Shown: positions 25,346 to 34,936, counted from the first letter of the stretch. The stretch is 64,000 bases of DNA from Microbacterium testaceum StLB037 (GCF_008763945.1 NZ_VTQH01000001.1:1302110-1366109); one strand, 5' to 3'. Made by a program: numbers and translations. The notes: generated from the sequence alone by a model not told the origin.

Positions 25346-26277
25346 CGGAGTGATCCATTCGAGACGAGGTCGGATGCCGAGGGCTCGGCGGTGAGCGTCA
25401 GAAAAACGCTCTCGAGGTTCTGGGCGGTGATCTCGAGATCGCGCGCCGAGGTGGAGGTGAGCAGGTGACGCGCCAGGGCGTCGGAATCCCGCGTGTGCAC
25501 GGTGATGCGCTCGCCGGCGGCCTCGACCGAGTCGACGCCCGGAACAGCCGCAAGCGCCGTGAGATCGGCATCCGGAAGCGTCACCTGAACGACCCGCCCC
25601 GAGACGAGATTCTTGATCTCGGTGGTGCTGCCGTCGGCCACGATCTGCCCGCCGCGCATCAGCACGATGCGGTCGGCGTACTCGTCGGCCTCATCGAGAT
25701 AGTGCGTGGCGAACATCACGGTGCGTCCGCGGGCGGCATCCGCCCGGATCGCGTTCCAGAACGAGCGGCGAGCCTCGACGTCCATGCCGGTGGTCGGTTC
25801 GTCGAGGATCAGGAGGGCCGGGTCGCTCACGAGCGCCATCGCGAAGCGCAGTCGCTGCTGCTCGCCGCCCGAGCACAGGCCCACCTTGCGGCGGGCGAGA
25901 TTCCGGATGCCGGCACGCTCGAGGGCCTCGTCGACGGGGCGCTTCTCGGCGAACAGGCTCGCCGTCAGCTCCACCGTTTCGCGCACGGTCAGGTCTTTCA
26001 GCAGTCCGCCCGACTGGAGCACCGCCGAGACGAGGCCACGGGCGACGGCCCCGCGGGCGCTGTGGCCGAACACCTCGATGCTGCCGGCGTCGGGGGTGGT
26101 CAGGCCCAGGATCATGTCGATCGTGGTGGTCTTGCCCGCGCCGTTCGGGCCGAGGAAGGCCACGATCTCGCCCGGTCGGACGGTGAGGTCGACGCCGCGG
26201 ACGGCGTGGACGGAGCCGAAGCTCTTGACGACGCCCCGCGCGTCGATCGCGGCGGGGGTGGGGGTGGAGGAGGTCAT
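25342..26277 (-). CDS. ABC transporter ATP-binding protein (DrrA-like)
   Basis: The 311-residue ATPase has Walker A GPNGAGKTT, signature CSGGEQQRLRFAMAL, Walker B LLILDEPTTGMD and the switch histidine in MFATHYLDEA. The C-terminal about 90 residues are the regulatory extension typical of DrrA/NatA-type exporters. The start is taken at ATG 26277 (MTSSTPTP), after GGAGG-like sequence. An upstream in-frame ATG exists but adds nothing conserved. Confidence 0.92.
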   Translation of the reverse strand: MTSSTPTPAAIDARGVVKSFGSVHAVRGVDLTVRPGEIVAFLGPNGAGKTTTIDMILGLTTPDAGSIEVFGHSARGAVARGLVSAVLQSGGLLKDLTVRETVELTASLFAEKRPVDEALERAGIRNLARRKVGLCSGGEQQRLRFAMALVSDPALLILDEPTTGMDVEARRSFWNAIRADAARGRTVMFATHYLDEADEYADRIVLMRGGQIVADGSTTEIKNLVSGRVVQVTLPDADLTALAAVPGVDSVEAAGERITVHTRDSDALARHLLTSTSARDLEITAQNLESVFLTLTAEPSASDLVSNGSLR

Positions 26278-26360
26278 GTGTTCATGCTGGCCTCGGGGCG
26301 CTCGCCGCACATCGGACGGCCGTCACCATTCGGGGGTGACGTTCGTCATGGGTGGATCCG

Positions 26361-27191
26361 CTACGCCACCTTCGTCGCCCTGATCGTGTAGCTGAGCGGC
26401 ACGACAGACGGCTGCTCGGTCAGCGCGTATTCGCCGTCGGGGCGTTGGGTCATGCGGCCAGGAAGTGCCTCCCACGGCACGCTGTCGTGCTCGACCAGGG
26501 CGTCGAGGCGCAGGCCGCGATCGAGCAGGGCGGTGACGATCTCGCCGAGCCCGTGATTCCACTCGTACGTCCGCGTCGACGTCAGGGGCGCAGCCACCTC
26601 GACATAGGTGCTGTCGTCGTCCCACTCCAGCGGCGCAGCCTGCTCGAAGTAGGGGAACGCCAGCGACAACCCCGGCAGCTCTTCGTTCATCGCCCACAGG
26701 ACGGGGTGCCCCTCGCGGATGTGCAGCGTGCCGCCCGGAGCGAGCAGTTCGGCGACGACTCCTGCCCACTCGGTGATCGAGGGCAGCCAGCACAGCGCTC
26801 CGATACCCGTGTAGACGAGGTCGAACGACCCACGAGGCAGCACCTCGGGAGCGCTCCGAACGTCCGATCGGACGAAATCGACCTCGACCCCGGCCTCTTC
26901 CGCGAGTCGTCGCGCCTCGGCGACGGCGTTCTCCGAGAAGTCGAGACCGGTGACCTTCGCGCTCAGTCGTGCCAGCGACAGGGTGTCGGTCCCGATGTGG
27001 CACTGCAGGTGAACGGCCCGCTTGCCGGTGATGTCGCCGAGCAGCGGTCGGTCGAAGCGCACCACGTCCGACAGGGCGTCGGCGTCGTCGACATAGCGCT
27101 GGATGCCGTATCCCGAGCCGTCCCGGGCGGCGTGCAGCGTCGCGCGCTCGTCCCAGTTGGCGCGGTTGGCGTCGATGTAGTCGGAGGTCAT
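26361..27191 (-). CDS. Class I SAM-dependent methyltransferase
   Basis: The 276-residue enzyme has the fold's motif I variant VHLQCHIGTDTLSLARL, an acidic strand-2 end in VTGLDFSENAV, and FDLVYTGIGALCWLP (motif IV). The CHIGTDTL variant is found in a large group of small-molecule methyltransferases of unassigned substrate. It stands alone, divergent from the ATP-grasp gene. Confidence 0.85.
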   Translation of the reverse strand: MTSDYIDANRANWDERATLHAARDGSGYGIQRYVDDADALSDVVRFDRPLLGDITGKRAVHLQCHIGTDTLSLARLSAKVTGLDFSENAVAEARRLAEEAGVEVDFVRSDVRSAPEVLPRGSFDLVYTGIGALCWLPSITEWAGVVAELLAPGGTLHIREGHPVLWAMNEELPGLSLAFPYFEQAAPLEWDDDSTYVEVAAPLTSTRTYEWNHGLGEIVTALLDRGLRLDALVEHDSVPWEALPGRMTQRPDGEYALTEQPSVVPLSYTIRATKVA

Positions 27192-27280
27192 GGCATCCCT
27201 TCTGAAGATCCGAGCATAGGGATGCCGGGACCCGGTGTCGCCGCGTGACGCGGGGTCGGCGCGATGTCGGAGGTGCGGGT

Positions 27281-27286
27281 TAGCCT
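27281..27286 (+). promoter_or_regulatory. -10 box for a probably leaderless transcript
   Basis: TAGCCT ends six bases before ATG 27293. No ribosome site is visible. Confidence 0.5.
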
Positions 27287-27292
27287 GGCGTC

Positions 27293-28234
27293 ATGTCGGG
27301 CAAGGTATATGTCATCCACGAGAACCCCCAGTGGATTCCGCCGTTCGCGGCGGCGTTCGAGGCGGAGGGCGTGCCGTTCGAGGAGTGGCTGCTCACCGAC
27401 GGGTCGATCGATCTCGCGGTCGAGCCGCCCGAGGGCGTGTTCTGGTCGCGGTTGAGCGCGTCGGCGCACACACGCGATCACGCGCACAGCAAGGAGTTCG
27501 GCCGTGCCGTCCTGCGGTGGCTCGCATCGTGGGGCCGCACGGTGATCAATGGAGCCGACGTGCTCGAGCTCGAGGTGAGCAAGGTGGCGCAGCACGCGGC
27601 GCTGCGTCACGCGGGCATCGACGTTCCGCGCACCGTCGCGGTCTTCGGCACAGACGATCTGGTCACGAAAGCGCGGGAGTTCGGCGCGCCCTTCATCAGC
27701 AAGCACAACCAGGGCGGCAAGGGCCTCGGGGTGCGTCGGTGGGACACCGTCGACGAGTTCGCGGCCTGGGTCGGCGGTGCCGACTTCGAGCCCTCCCCCG
27801 ACGGCATCACGCTCCTGCAGGAGTTGCTGGTCGCCCGGGCTCCGTTCATTACGCGCGCCGAGTTCGTCGCGGGCGACTTCGTCTACGCGGTGCGCGTCGA
27901 CACCAGCGCGGGCAGCTTCGAGCTGTGCCCGGCCGAGGCGTGCGCGGTTCCGGGTGCCGACGGCGTCGAGCCCGAGCCCCTGTTCCGTCGCCGCGACGAC
28001 GTCGACCCCGCGCTCATCGACCGTTACCTCGCGTTCCTCGCGGCGGAGGGAGTGGGCATCGCCGGCATCGAGTTCATCGAGACACGCGACGGCCGCACCG
28101 TCACCTACGACGTGAACACCAACACGAACTACAACCCCGATGTCGAGGCCACGGCACCCCGTTCCGGACCCCGCGAGATCGCCCGCTGGCTCGGTTCGCT
28201 CCTCCCGCAGGAAGCGGTCGGTCTGCGTGGCTGA
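27293..28234 (+). CDS. ATP-grasp protein (RimK-like)
   Basis: The 313-residue protein has an N-terminal pre-ATP domain (KVYVIHENPQWIPPFAAAFE). The ATP-grasp core follows, with the nucleotide lysine and glycine loop APFISKHNQGGKGLGV, hinge LLQELL and the metal ligands in TYDVNTNTNYN. ATP-grasp enzymes make carboxylate-amine or similar bonds. The substrate is not evident. Its end overlaps the metY start by 8 bases, so it is likely co-translated with sulfur-amino-acid synthesis. An older sugar- or peptide-ligase role cannot be ruled out. Confidence 0.8.
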   Translation: MSGKVYVIHENPQWIPPFAAAFEAEGVPFEEWLLTDGSIDLAVEPPEGVFWSRLSASAHTRDHAHSKEFGRAVLRWLASWGRTVINGADVLELEVSKVAQHAALRHAGIDVPRTVAVFGTDDLVTKAREFGAPFISKHNQGGKGLGVRRWDTVDEFAAWVGGADFEPSPDGITLLQELLVARAPFITRAEFVAGDFVYAVRVDTSAGSFELCPAEACAVPGADGVEPEPLFRRRDDVDPALIDRYLAFLAAEGVGIAGIEFIETRDGRTVTYDVNTNTNYNPDVEATAPRSGPREIARWLGSLLPQEAVGLRG

Positions 28235-29540
28235 GGCTGCTCCCCCGCACTCCGACTGGCAGGGCTTCGGGTTCGCCACCCGGCAGGTGCACGCGGGCGA
28301 GGTCGAAGACCTCACGCACGGATCGCGCATCACACCGGTGCACCTATCGGCCGCGTACCGGTTCGATTCCTTCCAAGAGGCGACCGACCGGTTCGCCGGC
28401 GCAGACCTGGGCCACCTTTACTCGCGCAACGCGAACCCCACCAATCAGGTGGCCGAGGCACGTCTGGCATCGCTCGAAGGCGGTTCGGGCGCGATCGTCG
28501 TCGGCTCGGGCCAGGCGGCGATCACCATCGCCCTGCTCGGTCTCGCGGGCAGCGGCGAACACATCGTCTCGACGGCGAGCATCTACAGCGGTACCCGGGT
28601 GCTGTTCGACCGCACGTTCGCTCGCATGGGCGTGACGGTCGAGTACGTCTGGGATCCCACGGACGAAGCGGAGTGGGACGCCCTCATCCGCCCCGAGACC
28701 AAGGCGATCTTCACCGAGACGCTGCCGAACCCCAAGAACGATGTCGTCGACATCGACGCCGTTGCTCGCGTCGCGCGGCGCCACGGCATACCCCTCGTCG
28801 TCGACAACACGATCGCGACGCCCTTCCTCATCCGACCCATCGAGCACGGGGCAGACATCGTCGTGCACTCGGCAACGAAGTTCCTCTCCGGACACGGTGC
28901 GAACCTCGCGGGTGCGGTGGTCGATGGCGGAACGTTCGACTGGGCTGCATCCGACCGCTCCTATCCCGCCCTCACCGACACCGCCATCGCCGGGCACGCC
29001 TCATACGTCGAAGCCTTCGGTGCGCGCGCGTTCGAGCTGTCGCTGCGTTTCGGTATCGCGAACGACACGGGTCCGGCGTTGTCGCCACTGAACGGCTTCC
29101 TCCTGCAGCAGGGCATGGAAACCCTGTCGGTCCGCATGCGGCAGCATCTCGCCAGCGCCCGCACGATCGCGGAGTGGCTCGAGGGGCACGCGGCGGTCGA
29201 AAGCGTCGACTTCGCGGGGCTCCCCTCGCACCCTCAGCATGCGCTCGCGATGCGCGACTACGACGGCCTCTCGGGCTCGGTGTTCTCGTTCACCGTGCGC
29301 GGGGGCCGACCCGCCGCGGAGCGGTTCTTCGACGCGCTGCGCCTCTTCAGTCGCATGACGAACATCGGCGACACCCGGTCGATGGCGTTGCACCCCGCGA
29401 CGACGACCCACCTCGGCTTCACGCAGAAGACGCGGGACCGTCTCGGCATCGGCGACGGTCTGATCCGGCTGTCGATCGGCCTCGAAGACGCGGAGGACCT
29501 CATCGCCGATCTGGATCAGGCGCTCCGCTCGGCGTCCTAG
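28227..29540 (+). CDS. metY: O-acetylhomoserine sulfhydrylase-type PLP enzyme
   Basis: The 437-residue enzyme of the Cys/Met-metabolism PLP family has the length of MetY (about 430) rather than MetB (about 380). The PLP lysine lies in VVHSATKFLSGHG, preceded by LVVDNTIATPFL. An N-terminal FATRQVHAGE and a C-terminal SIGLEDAEDLIADL complete the family pattern. It makes homocysteine from O-acetylhomoserine and sulfide, or assimilates methanethiol. GTG 28227 overlaps the ATP-grasp stop. It stands next to organosulfur monooxygenase genes, in keeping with sulfur scavenging. Confidence 0.9.
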   Translation: MAEAAPPHSDWQGFGFATRQVHAGEVEDLTHGSRITPVHLSAAYRFDSFQEATDRFAGADLGHLYSRNANPTNQVAEARLASLEGGSGAIVVGSGQAAITIALLGLAGSGEHIVSTASIYSGTRVLFDRTFARMGVTVEYVWDPTDEAEWDALIRPETKAIFTETLPNPKNDVVDIDAVARVARRHGIPLVVDNTIATPFLIRPIEHGADIVVHSATKFLSGHGANLAGAVVDGGTFDWAASDRSYPALTDTAIAGHASYVEAFGARAFELSLRFGIANDTGPALSPLNGFLLQQGMETLSVRMRQHLASARTIAEWLEGHAAVESVDFAGLPSHPQHALAMRDYDGLSGSVFSFTVRGGRPAAERFFDALRLFSRMTNIGDTRSMALHPATTTHLGFTQKTRDRLGIGDGLIRLSIGLEDAEDLIADLDQALRSAS

Positions 29541-29579
29541 GGTCGGCGCGCGTGGCGAGTCCCCGCGGCGCCAAGCGCG

Positions 29580-30641
29580 TCAGGCGTCGCGCAGCGCCTC
29601 CAAGCGGCGGACGCGCGGGATGACCTCGGCGGCGAAGCGCTGCATCTCGGGGAGGTGCGGCGAGAACTGCAGCAACAGGGTCGAGACGCCGACGTTCGCG
29701 AAGGCGACGATGCGTTCCGCGACCTGATCGGGCGTTCCGACGAGGTTGGGGCGCAGGCCGCGGTTCGATACCGAGTACTCCTTGAGGTCGACCTGGGTGT
29801 CGAGCTTCGACTTGCTCACGAAGTCCTGGTACGAGCCATAGGCCGCTCCCCCGCGCACGTCGGTGATGCGGTCGATCTCGGCCTGAGCCTCTTCTTCGGT
29901 GTCGCGCACGACGGCGTAGGCGGCCATGCCGAACGCCTCGAACGGCGTCGCGCCGGCCTCCGCGCGACGCCGGCGCATGTCGGCGACCTTCGTCTCGAGC
30001 TCTTCGAGCGTCCCGCCGTGCGTGAGGTACGCGTCGGCGAAGCGCGTGATCGCGGTGCGGCCGGCTTCGCTCTCACCGCCCGCGTACAGGCGCGGCTGCA
30101 CCTGCGGCTTGGGTTCGGTGTAGGTCCCCTCGGTGCGGTAGTACTCCCCCTCGTAGGCGAACGGGGTCTGCGACCACAGGCCGCGCAGCACCTGGACCCA
30201 TTCGATGGTGCGGGCGTAGCGATCGTCGTGCGCGCTGAAGAGGCCCTCGTACTGTTTGGCCTCCTCGGCCCACCACGCCGAGACGACGTTGAGGGTGAAG
30301 CGACCGCCGCTGATCTCGTCGATCGTGGCGGCCTGCTTCGCGGTGTGGAACGGGTTGTGGAAGCCCGGCCGCACGGCGGTCATGAGCTCGAGCGTCGACG
30401 TCACCGCCGCCAGTCCCGCGGTCACCGCCCACGCGTCGAGCGACGGCGCCTCGACGCCCTTGATGTCGTTGAGGTTCAGCTCGGGGATGAGGGTCAGGTC
30501 GAAGCCACCCTCTTCGGCAGCGCGGGCGATCTCGGCGATATGGGCGAACGACACCGGCGTCTGCTCGTCATCGACGTTGCGCAGCCATCCGCCGAAGATG
30601 GGGGTCCAGTAGCCGAAACGCACGCGCTGGGGGGAGGTCAT
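29580..30641 (-). CDS. LLM-class flavin-dependent monooxygenase (SsuD/MsuD-like)
   Basis: The 353-residue bacterial-luciferase-like barrel begins RVRFGYWTPIFGGWLRNVDD. It contains GFHNPFHTAKQAATIDEISG, the FMN-region motif FTLNVVSAWWAEEAKQYEG and GTPDQVAERI. It resembles alkane- or methanesulfonate monooxygenases, which use reduced flavin from a partner reductase. No reductase gene is visible nearby. ATG 30641 is preferred because GTGAGG lies 9 bases upstream. It is convergent with metY and divergent from sfnG. Confidence 0.85.
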   Translation of the reverse strand: MTSPQRVRFGYWTPIFGGWLRNVDDEQTPVSFAHIAEIARAAEEGGFDLTLIPELNLNDIKGVEAPSLDAWAVTAGLAAVTSTLELMTAVRPGFHNPFHTAKQAATIDEISGGRFTLNVVSAWWAEEAKQYEGLFSAHDDRYARTIEWVQVLRGLWSQTPFAYEGEYYRTEGTYTEPKPQVQPRLYAGGESEAGRTAITRFADAYLTHGGTLEELETKVADMRRRRAEAGATPFEAFGMAAYAVVRDTEEEAQAEIDRITDVRGGAAYGSYQDFVSKSKLDTQVDLKEYSVSNRGLRPNLVGTPDQVAERIVAFANVGVSTLLLQFSPHLPEMQRFAAEVIPRVRRLEALRDA

Positions 30642-30766
30642 GGCATCCATCCTCACCTGGCTTGCGTCGCCCTGCGTCACGCGGCGAAACGGTCCGTCAC
30701 ATGTCGTTGACCGATGGCCGAAGCGGTGCGAGGTTGGCCGGGTTCCGATCCCGCGAGGAGGGCCCC

Positions 30767-31897
30767 ATGACCGATTCCACTCCCACCCACGAGCCCCTGA
30801 AGTTCGCCTACTGGGTGCCCAATGTCAGCGGCGGTCTCGTGATCAGCTCGATCGAACAGCGCACCGACTGGGACTACGACTACAACGTGAAGCTCGCCCG
30901 CACGGCCGAGCGCGTCGGGTTCGAGTACGCCCTGAGCCAGGTGCGGTACGCCTCCAGCTACGGCGCCGCGCAGCAGCACGAGTCCACCTCGATCAGCCTG
31001 GCTCTGCTGCTGGCCACCGAGAAGCTGAAGGTCATCGCCGCCATCCACCCCGGGATCTGGCATCCCGCGGTCTTGGCGAAGTTCATCAACACGGCCGACC
31101 AGTTCTCGCACGGGCGCGCGGCGGTCAACGTCGTCAGCGGCTGGTTCAAAGACGAATACACCGACTTGGGCCTCGAGTGGCTCGAGCACGACGAGCGGTA
31201 CGAGCGCGCGGCGGAGTTCATCCAGGTGCTGCGGGGCCTGTGGACCGAGGAGAAGTTCTTGTTCCACGGGAAGTACTACGACATCACCGATTTCACGCTG
31301 CGGCCGTTCCCGTATGAGGTGCCGGGCCGGGCGCACCCCGACATCTTCCAGGGCGGAAACTCTACGGCGGCGCGCTTCAACGGCGGCGCGTTCTCGGATT
31401 GGTACTTCTCGAACGGCAAGGACTTCGACGGCTTCACCGAGCAGTACGACGACGTGACGCGCATCGCGGCCGAACACGGTCGACGCACGCGCTTCGGGCT
31501 GAACGGGTTCGTGATCCAGCGCGACAGCCGCGCCGAGGCCGAGGCTCAGCTGCGTGAGATCATCGCCCACGCCGACGCGGGTGCCGTAGAAGGGTTCCGC
31601 AAGAGCGTGCAGGAGGCGGGCAACGCGACCGCGGACAAGAAAGGCATGTGGGCCGACTCGAGCCTCGACGACCTCGTGCAGTACAACGACGGGTTCCGCA
31701 CGCAGCTCTTCGGCGACGCGCAGCAGATCGCCGAGCGGATCATCGAGTACAAAAAGCGCGGCGTCGACCTGTTCCTGCTCGGCTTCCTGCACTTCCAGGA
31801 GGAGCTGGAGCGCTTCGGTGAGACGGTCATCCCGATCGTGCGCGAGCTCGAAGCGGATCTGGAGCGCACGGGAGACCCGCTCGAATTCGCGAGGTGA
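30767..31897 (+). CDS. sfnG: Dimethylsulfone monooxygenase SfnG
   Basis: The 376-residue protein follows the SfnG pattern closely: FAYWVPNVSGGLVISSIEQR, then YASSYGAAQQHESTSISLAL, NVVSGWFKDEYTDLGLEW and the C-terminal LLGFLHFQEELERFG. SfnG is an FMNH2-dependent enzyme that cleaves dimethylsulfone to methanesulfinate. ATG 30767 follows GAGGAGG. The divergent monooxygenase could act on the next intermediate, methanesulfonate. Confidence 0.9.
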   Translation: MTDSTPTHEPLKFAYWVPNVSGGLVISSIEQRTDWDYDYNVKLARTAERVGFEYALSQVRYASSYGAAQQHESTSISLALLLATEKLKVIAAIHPGIWHPAVLAKFINTADQFSHGRAAVNVVSGWFKDEYTDLGLEWLEHDERYERAAEFIQVLRGLWTEEKFLFHGKYYDITDFTLRPFPYEVPGRAHPDIFQGGNSTAARFNGGAFSDWYFSNGKDFDGFTEQYDDVTRIAAEHGRRTRFGLNGFVIQRDSRAEAEAQLREIIAHADAGAVEGFRKSVQEAGNATADKKGMWADSSLDDLVQYNDGFRTQLFGDAQQIAERIIEYKKRGVDLFLLGFLHFQEELERFGETVIPIVRELEADLERTGDPLEFAR

Positions 31898-32023
31898 GTG
31901 CGTATGTCGCATTCCGCATATGGCACGACAGCGAGCGGGGGGTCACCAGCGGGTGAGGCGATGGTGAGGGACTGAGTCGCACCTCCCTTGGGTTTCGGTC
32001 TCGTAAATATGCGCGTGAGGGCT

Positions 32024-32057
32024 TTGTGAGCGGCGGGAATCGGACTTAGATGTCCGA
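32024..32057 (+). promoter_or_regulatory. Promoter of the dipeptide-type importer with overlapping palindrome
   Basis: TTGTGA (32024-32029), a 17-base spacer and TAGATG (32047-32052) form a plausible promoter. A perfect 6-bp inverted repeat TCGGAC / GTCCGA (32040-32045 and 32052-32057) surrounds the -10 box and could be a repressor site. Confidence 0.45.
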
Positions 32058-32105
32058 AGGACTGCGGCATCTGTCGCAATCGTCACTTCACAGCAGAGGT
32101 AAAAC

Positions 32106-33740
32106 ATGACACTGCACAACAGTGGACGCGGCCGTCTCGGCCTCGCTCTCGGCGCGTTGGGCGTTTCGGCCCTCGTTCTCGCAGGTTGCTCCGCCGGCGA
32201 CGGCGACAACTCCTCGGGCGGCGGCAGCTCGACCGACCCCCTCGTCATCGGCACCACCGACAAGATCACCTCGATCGACCCGGCCGGCTCGTACGACAAC
32301 GGCTCGTTCGCCGTCATGACGCAGATCTACCCGTTCCTCATGAACAGCCAGTACGGCACGTCGGAGGTCACCCCCGACATCGCCGAGTCGGCCGAGTTCA
32401 CCTCGCCGACCGAGTACACGGTCAAGCTCAAGTCGGGCCTGAAGTTCGCCAACGGCCACGACCTGACGTCGTCCGACGTGAAGTTCTCGTTCGACCGCCA
32501 GGTCGCGATCAACGACCCGAACGGCCCCGCATCGCTGCTGGGCAACCTCGACAGCGTCGCGACCCCCGACGACACGACCGTCGTCTTCACGCTGAAGAAC
32601 GGCAACGACCAGGTCTGGCCCCAGATCCTGTCGAGCCCCGCCGCCCCCATCGTCGACGAAGAGGTCTTCTCGGCCACCGCCGTCACCCCCGACGACACCA
32701 TCGTCGACGGCAAGGCCTTCGCCGGTCAGTACACGATCGAGTCGTACAAGCCCAACGAGCTCATCTCGTACGCGCCGTACGCCGACTACGCCGGTTCGCT
32801 CCCCAAGGCGGCCAACGGCGGCATCTCGACGAAGTACTACGCCGACTCGTCGAACCTCAAGCTCGACGTGCAGTCGGGAGCGATCGACGTCGCCTACCGC
32901 AGCCTGAGCGCGACCGACGTCGCCGACCTGCAGAAGGACGACGCGGTCAAGGTCGTCGACGGTCCCGGTGGAGAGATCCGCTACATCGTCTTCAACTTCG
33001 ACACCATGCCCTACGGCACGAAGACCGCCGACGCCGACCCCGCCAAGTCGCTCGCGATCCGCCAGGCCGCGGCCGACCTCGTCGACCGTCAGGCGATCGC
33101 CACCGACGTCTACAAGGACACCTACTCGCCGCTGTACTCCTACGTCCCGCAGGGTCTCGCGGGCGCCAACGAGGCGCTCAAGGACATGTACGGCGACGGC
33201 AACGGCAAGCCCGACGCCGCCAAGGCCAAGGCGACCCTCGAGGCGGCGGGTCTCACCACCCCCGTCACGCTGAACCTGCAGTACAACGGCGACCACTACG
33301 GCCCCTCGTCGGGTGACGAGTACGCCGCGGTCAAGGCGCAGCTCGAGGCGGACGGCCTGTTCACCGTCAACCTCGCGCAGACGGAGTGGGTGCAGTACAC
33401 GAAGGACCGCAAGGCCGACGCCTACCCCGCTTACCAGCTCGGTTGGTTCCCCGACTACTCGGATGCCGACAACTACCTCACCCCGTTCTTCTCGAAGGAC
33501 AACTTCCTGCTGAACCACTACGACAACGCCGAGGTCCAGAAGCTGCTCGTCGACCAGGCGACGCAGACCGACAAGACAACGCGTGAGCAGGAGATCGGTC
33601 AGATCCAGGACAAGGTGGCCGCCGACCTGTCGACGCTCCCGCTGCTCCAGGGCAAGCAGGTCGCGATCGTGGGCTCGAGCGTCGAGGGTGCCGTCCTCGA
33701 CGGGTCCTTCAAGTTCCGCTACGCACCGCTGCACAAGTAA
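32106..33740 (+). CDS. Peptide/opine-type ABC substrate-binding lipoprotein
   Basis: The 544-residue SBP_bac_5 family protein has a lipoprotein signal (LGVSALVLAGCSAG, lipobox cysteine near residue 28) and a Gly/Ser linker. The family pattern follows (DPLVIGTTDKITSIDPAGSY, then YTVKLKSGLKFANGHDLTSSDVKFSF). It would capture a substrate outside the membrane for the permeases encoded next. The substrate is uncertain. The neighbours metY and sfnG make a sulfur-containing peptide or organosulfur compound possible. Confidence 0.9.
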   Translation: MTLHNSGRGRLGLALGALGVSALVLAGCSAGDGDNSSGGGSSTDPLVIGTTDKITSIDPAGSYDNGSFAVMTQIYPFLMNSQYGTSEVTPDIAESAEFTSPTEYTVKLKSGLKFANGHDLTSSDVKFSFDRQVAINDPNGPASLLGNLDSVATPDDTTVVFTLKNGNDQVWPQILSSPAAPIVDEEVFSATAVTPDDTIVDGKAFAGQYTIESYKPNELISYAPYADYAGSLPKAANGGISTKYYADSSNLKLDVQSGAIDVAYRSLSATDVADLQKDDAVKVVDGPGGEIRYIVFNFDTMPYGTKTADADPAKSLAIRQAAADLVDRQAIATDVYKDTYSPLYSYVPQGLAGANEALKDMYGDGNGKPDAAKAKATLEAAGLTTPVTLNLQYNGDHYGPSSGDEYAAVKAQLEADGLFTVNLAQTEWVQYTKDRKADAYPAYQLGWFPDYSDADNYLTPFFSKDNFLLNHYDNAEVQKLLVDQATQTDKTTREQEIGQIQDKVAADLSTLPLLQGKQVAIVGSSVEGAVLDGSFKFRYAPLHK

Positions 33741-33749
33741 GACCGAATC

Positions 33750-33832
33750 GGCGCCTCGCGCGATTCCGCACACCCGACGACCGGGGGTCACGTACCCTCG
33801 GTCGTTGGGTGAGAGCGGAGCGACGAGGCGCC
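33750..33832 (+). promoter_or_regulatory. Nested hairpins between binding-protein and permease genes
   Basis: An inner stem of 12 bp with one mismatch (33777-33788 with 33794-33805, ACGACCGGGGGT / ACCCTCGGTCGT) is enclosed by a perfect 9-bp stem GGCGCCTCG / CGAGGCGCC (33750-33758 with 33824-33832). Such structures commonly protect the binding-protein mRNA and lower expression of the permeases. Confidence 0.55.
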
Positions 33833-33861
33833 GTTCCCCCTTCGAGTGAGGTCCCTCCCGT

Positions 33862-34935
33862 ATGGTCACCGCCGTCGACGCTGCCGACATCGCCAAACCC
33901 GTCGCTCCCAAGGGCGGAGGACTGTGGCGCTACATCCTGGTCCGTCTGCTCCTGATCATCCCGACGGTGTTCATCCTCGTCACCGTGGTTTTCGTGCTCA
34001 TGCGCATCACGGGCGACCCGATCACCGCCGCCCTCGGCGGCCGCCTTCCCCCCGATCAGCTCGAGGCCCGCATCGCCCAGGCCGGGTACGACCGACCGCT
34101 GATCCTGCAGTATTTCGAGTACATCGGCGGCATCCTCCGCGGTGACTTCGGTACCACGCTCACCGACAACCGCCCGGTCATCGAGATCCTGCTGCAGTAC
34201 GGCTCCGCCACCCTCGAGCTCGCGATCTACGCACTCTTCGTGGCGCTGCTCATCGGCATCCCGTTCGGTCTCATCGCCGCGTACAAGCGCGACCGCTGGC
34301 CCGACGCGACCCTGCGCATCGGGGCGATCCTCGGCTACGCGACCCCCATCTTCTTCGTCGGCCTGCTGCTCAAGCTCGTCTTCTCGGTGTGGCTGAGTGT
34401 CCTGCCGGTCGCCGGCCGCGCGAGCACCCGCACCGAGCTCAAGTTCGGCACGCTCGACAACCCCACCGGCATCTACTTGATCGACGCGATCCGTCTCGGC
34501 GACGGCGCGGCCGTGGGCGACGTGCTGATCCACGCGATCCTGCCCGGTGTGGCTCTCGGCATCCTGACGGCGGGGATCTTCCTGCGTCTGGTCCGCACCA
34601 ACGTCATCGGCACGCTCGGCGCACAGTACGTCACTTCGGCTCGTTCGCGCGGAGTGGGGGAGTACCGCCTGGTCACCAAGCACGCCTACCGCCCCGCCCT
34701 CATCCCGATCATCACCGTGATCGGCCTGCAGATCGCCCTGCTGCTGTCGGGCGCGGTGCTGACCGAGACGACCTTCGAGTGGAAGGGCCTGGGCTTCATG
34801 CTCAGCGAGTACCTCAAGGCGCGTGACTTCGTCGCCGTGCAGGGCATCGTCGTGATCATCGCCGTGCTGGTCGCCTTCACCAACTTCCTCGTCGACGTCA
34901 TCGCGGCGATCATCGACCCGCGAGTGAGGTACTGA
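33862..34935 (+). CDS. ABC transporter permease, DppB type
   Basis: The 357-residue membrane protein has six predicted helices. The N-terminal region is typical of DppB/OppB (ILVRLLLIIPTVFILVTVVF, then MRITGDPI). The cytoplasmic EAA-like loop contains SARSRGVGEYRLVTKHAYRPAL. It is one half of the translocation channel. The next gene starts one base after its stop. Confidence 0.93.
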   Translation: MVTAVDAADIAKPVAPKGGGLWRYILVRLLLIIPTVFILVTVVFVLMRITGDPITAALGGRLPPDQLEARIAQAGYDRPLILQYFEYIGGILRGDFGTTLTDNRPVIEILLQYGSATLELAIYALFVALLIGIPFGLIAAYKRDRWPDATLRIGAILGYATPIFFVGLLLKLVFSVWLSVLPVAGRASTRTELKFGTLDNPTGIYLIDAIRLGDGAAVGDVLIHAILPGVALGILTAGIFLRLVRTNVIGTLGAQYVTSARSRGVGEYRLVTKHAYRPALIPIITVIGLQIALLLSGAVLTETTFEWKGLGFMLSEYLKARDFVAVQGIVVIIAVLVAFTNFLVDVIAAIIDPRVRY

Positions 34936-34936
34936 G

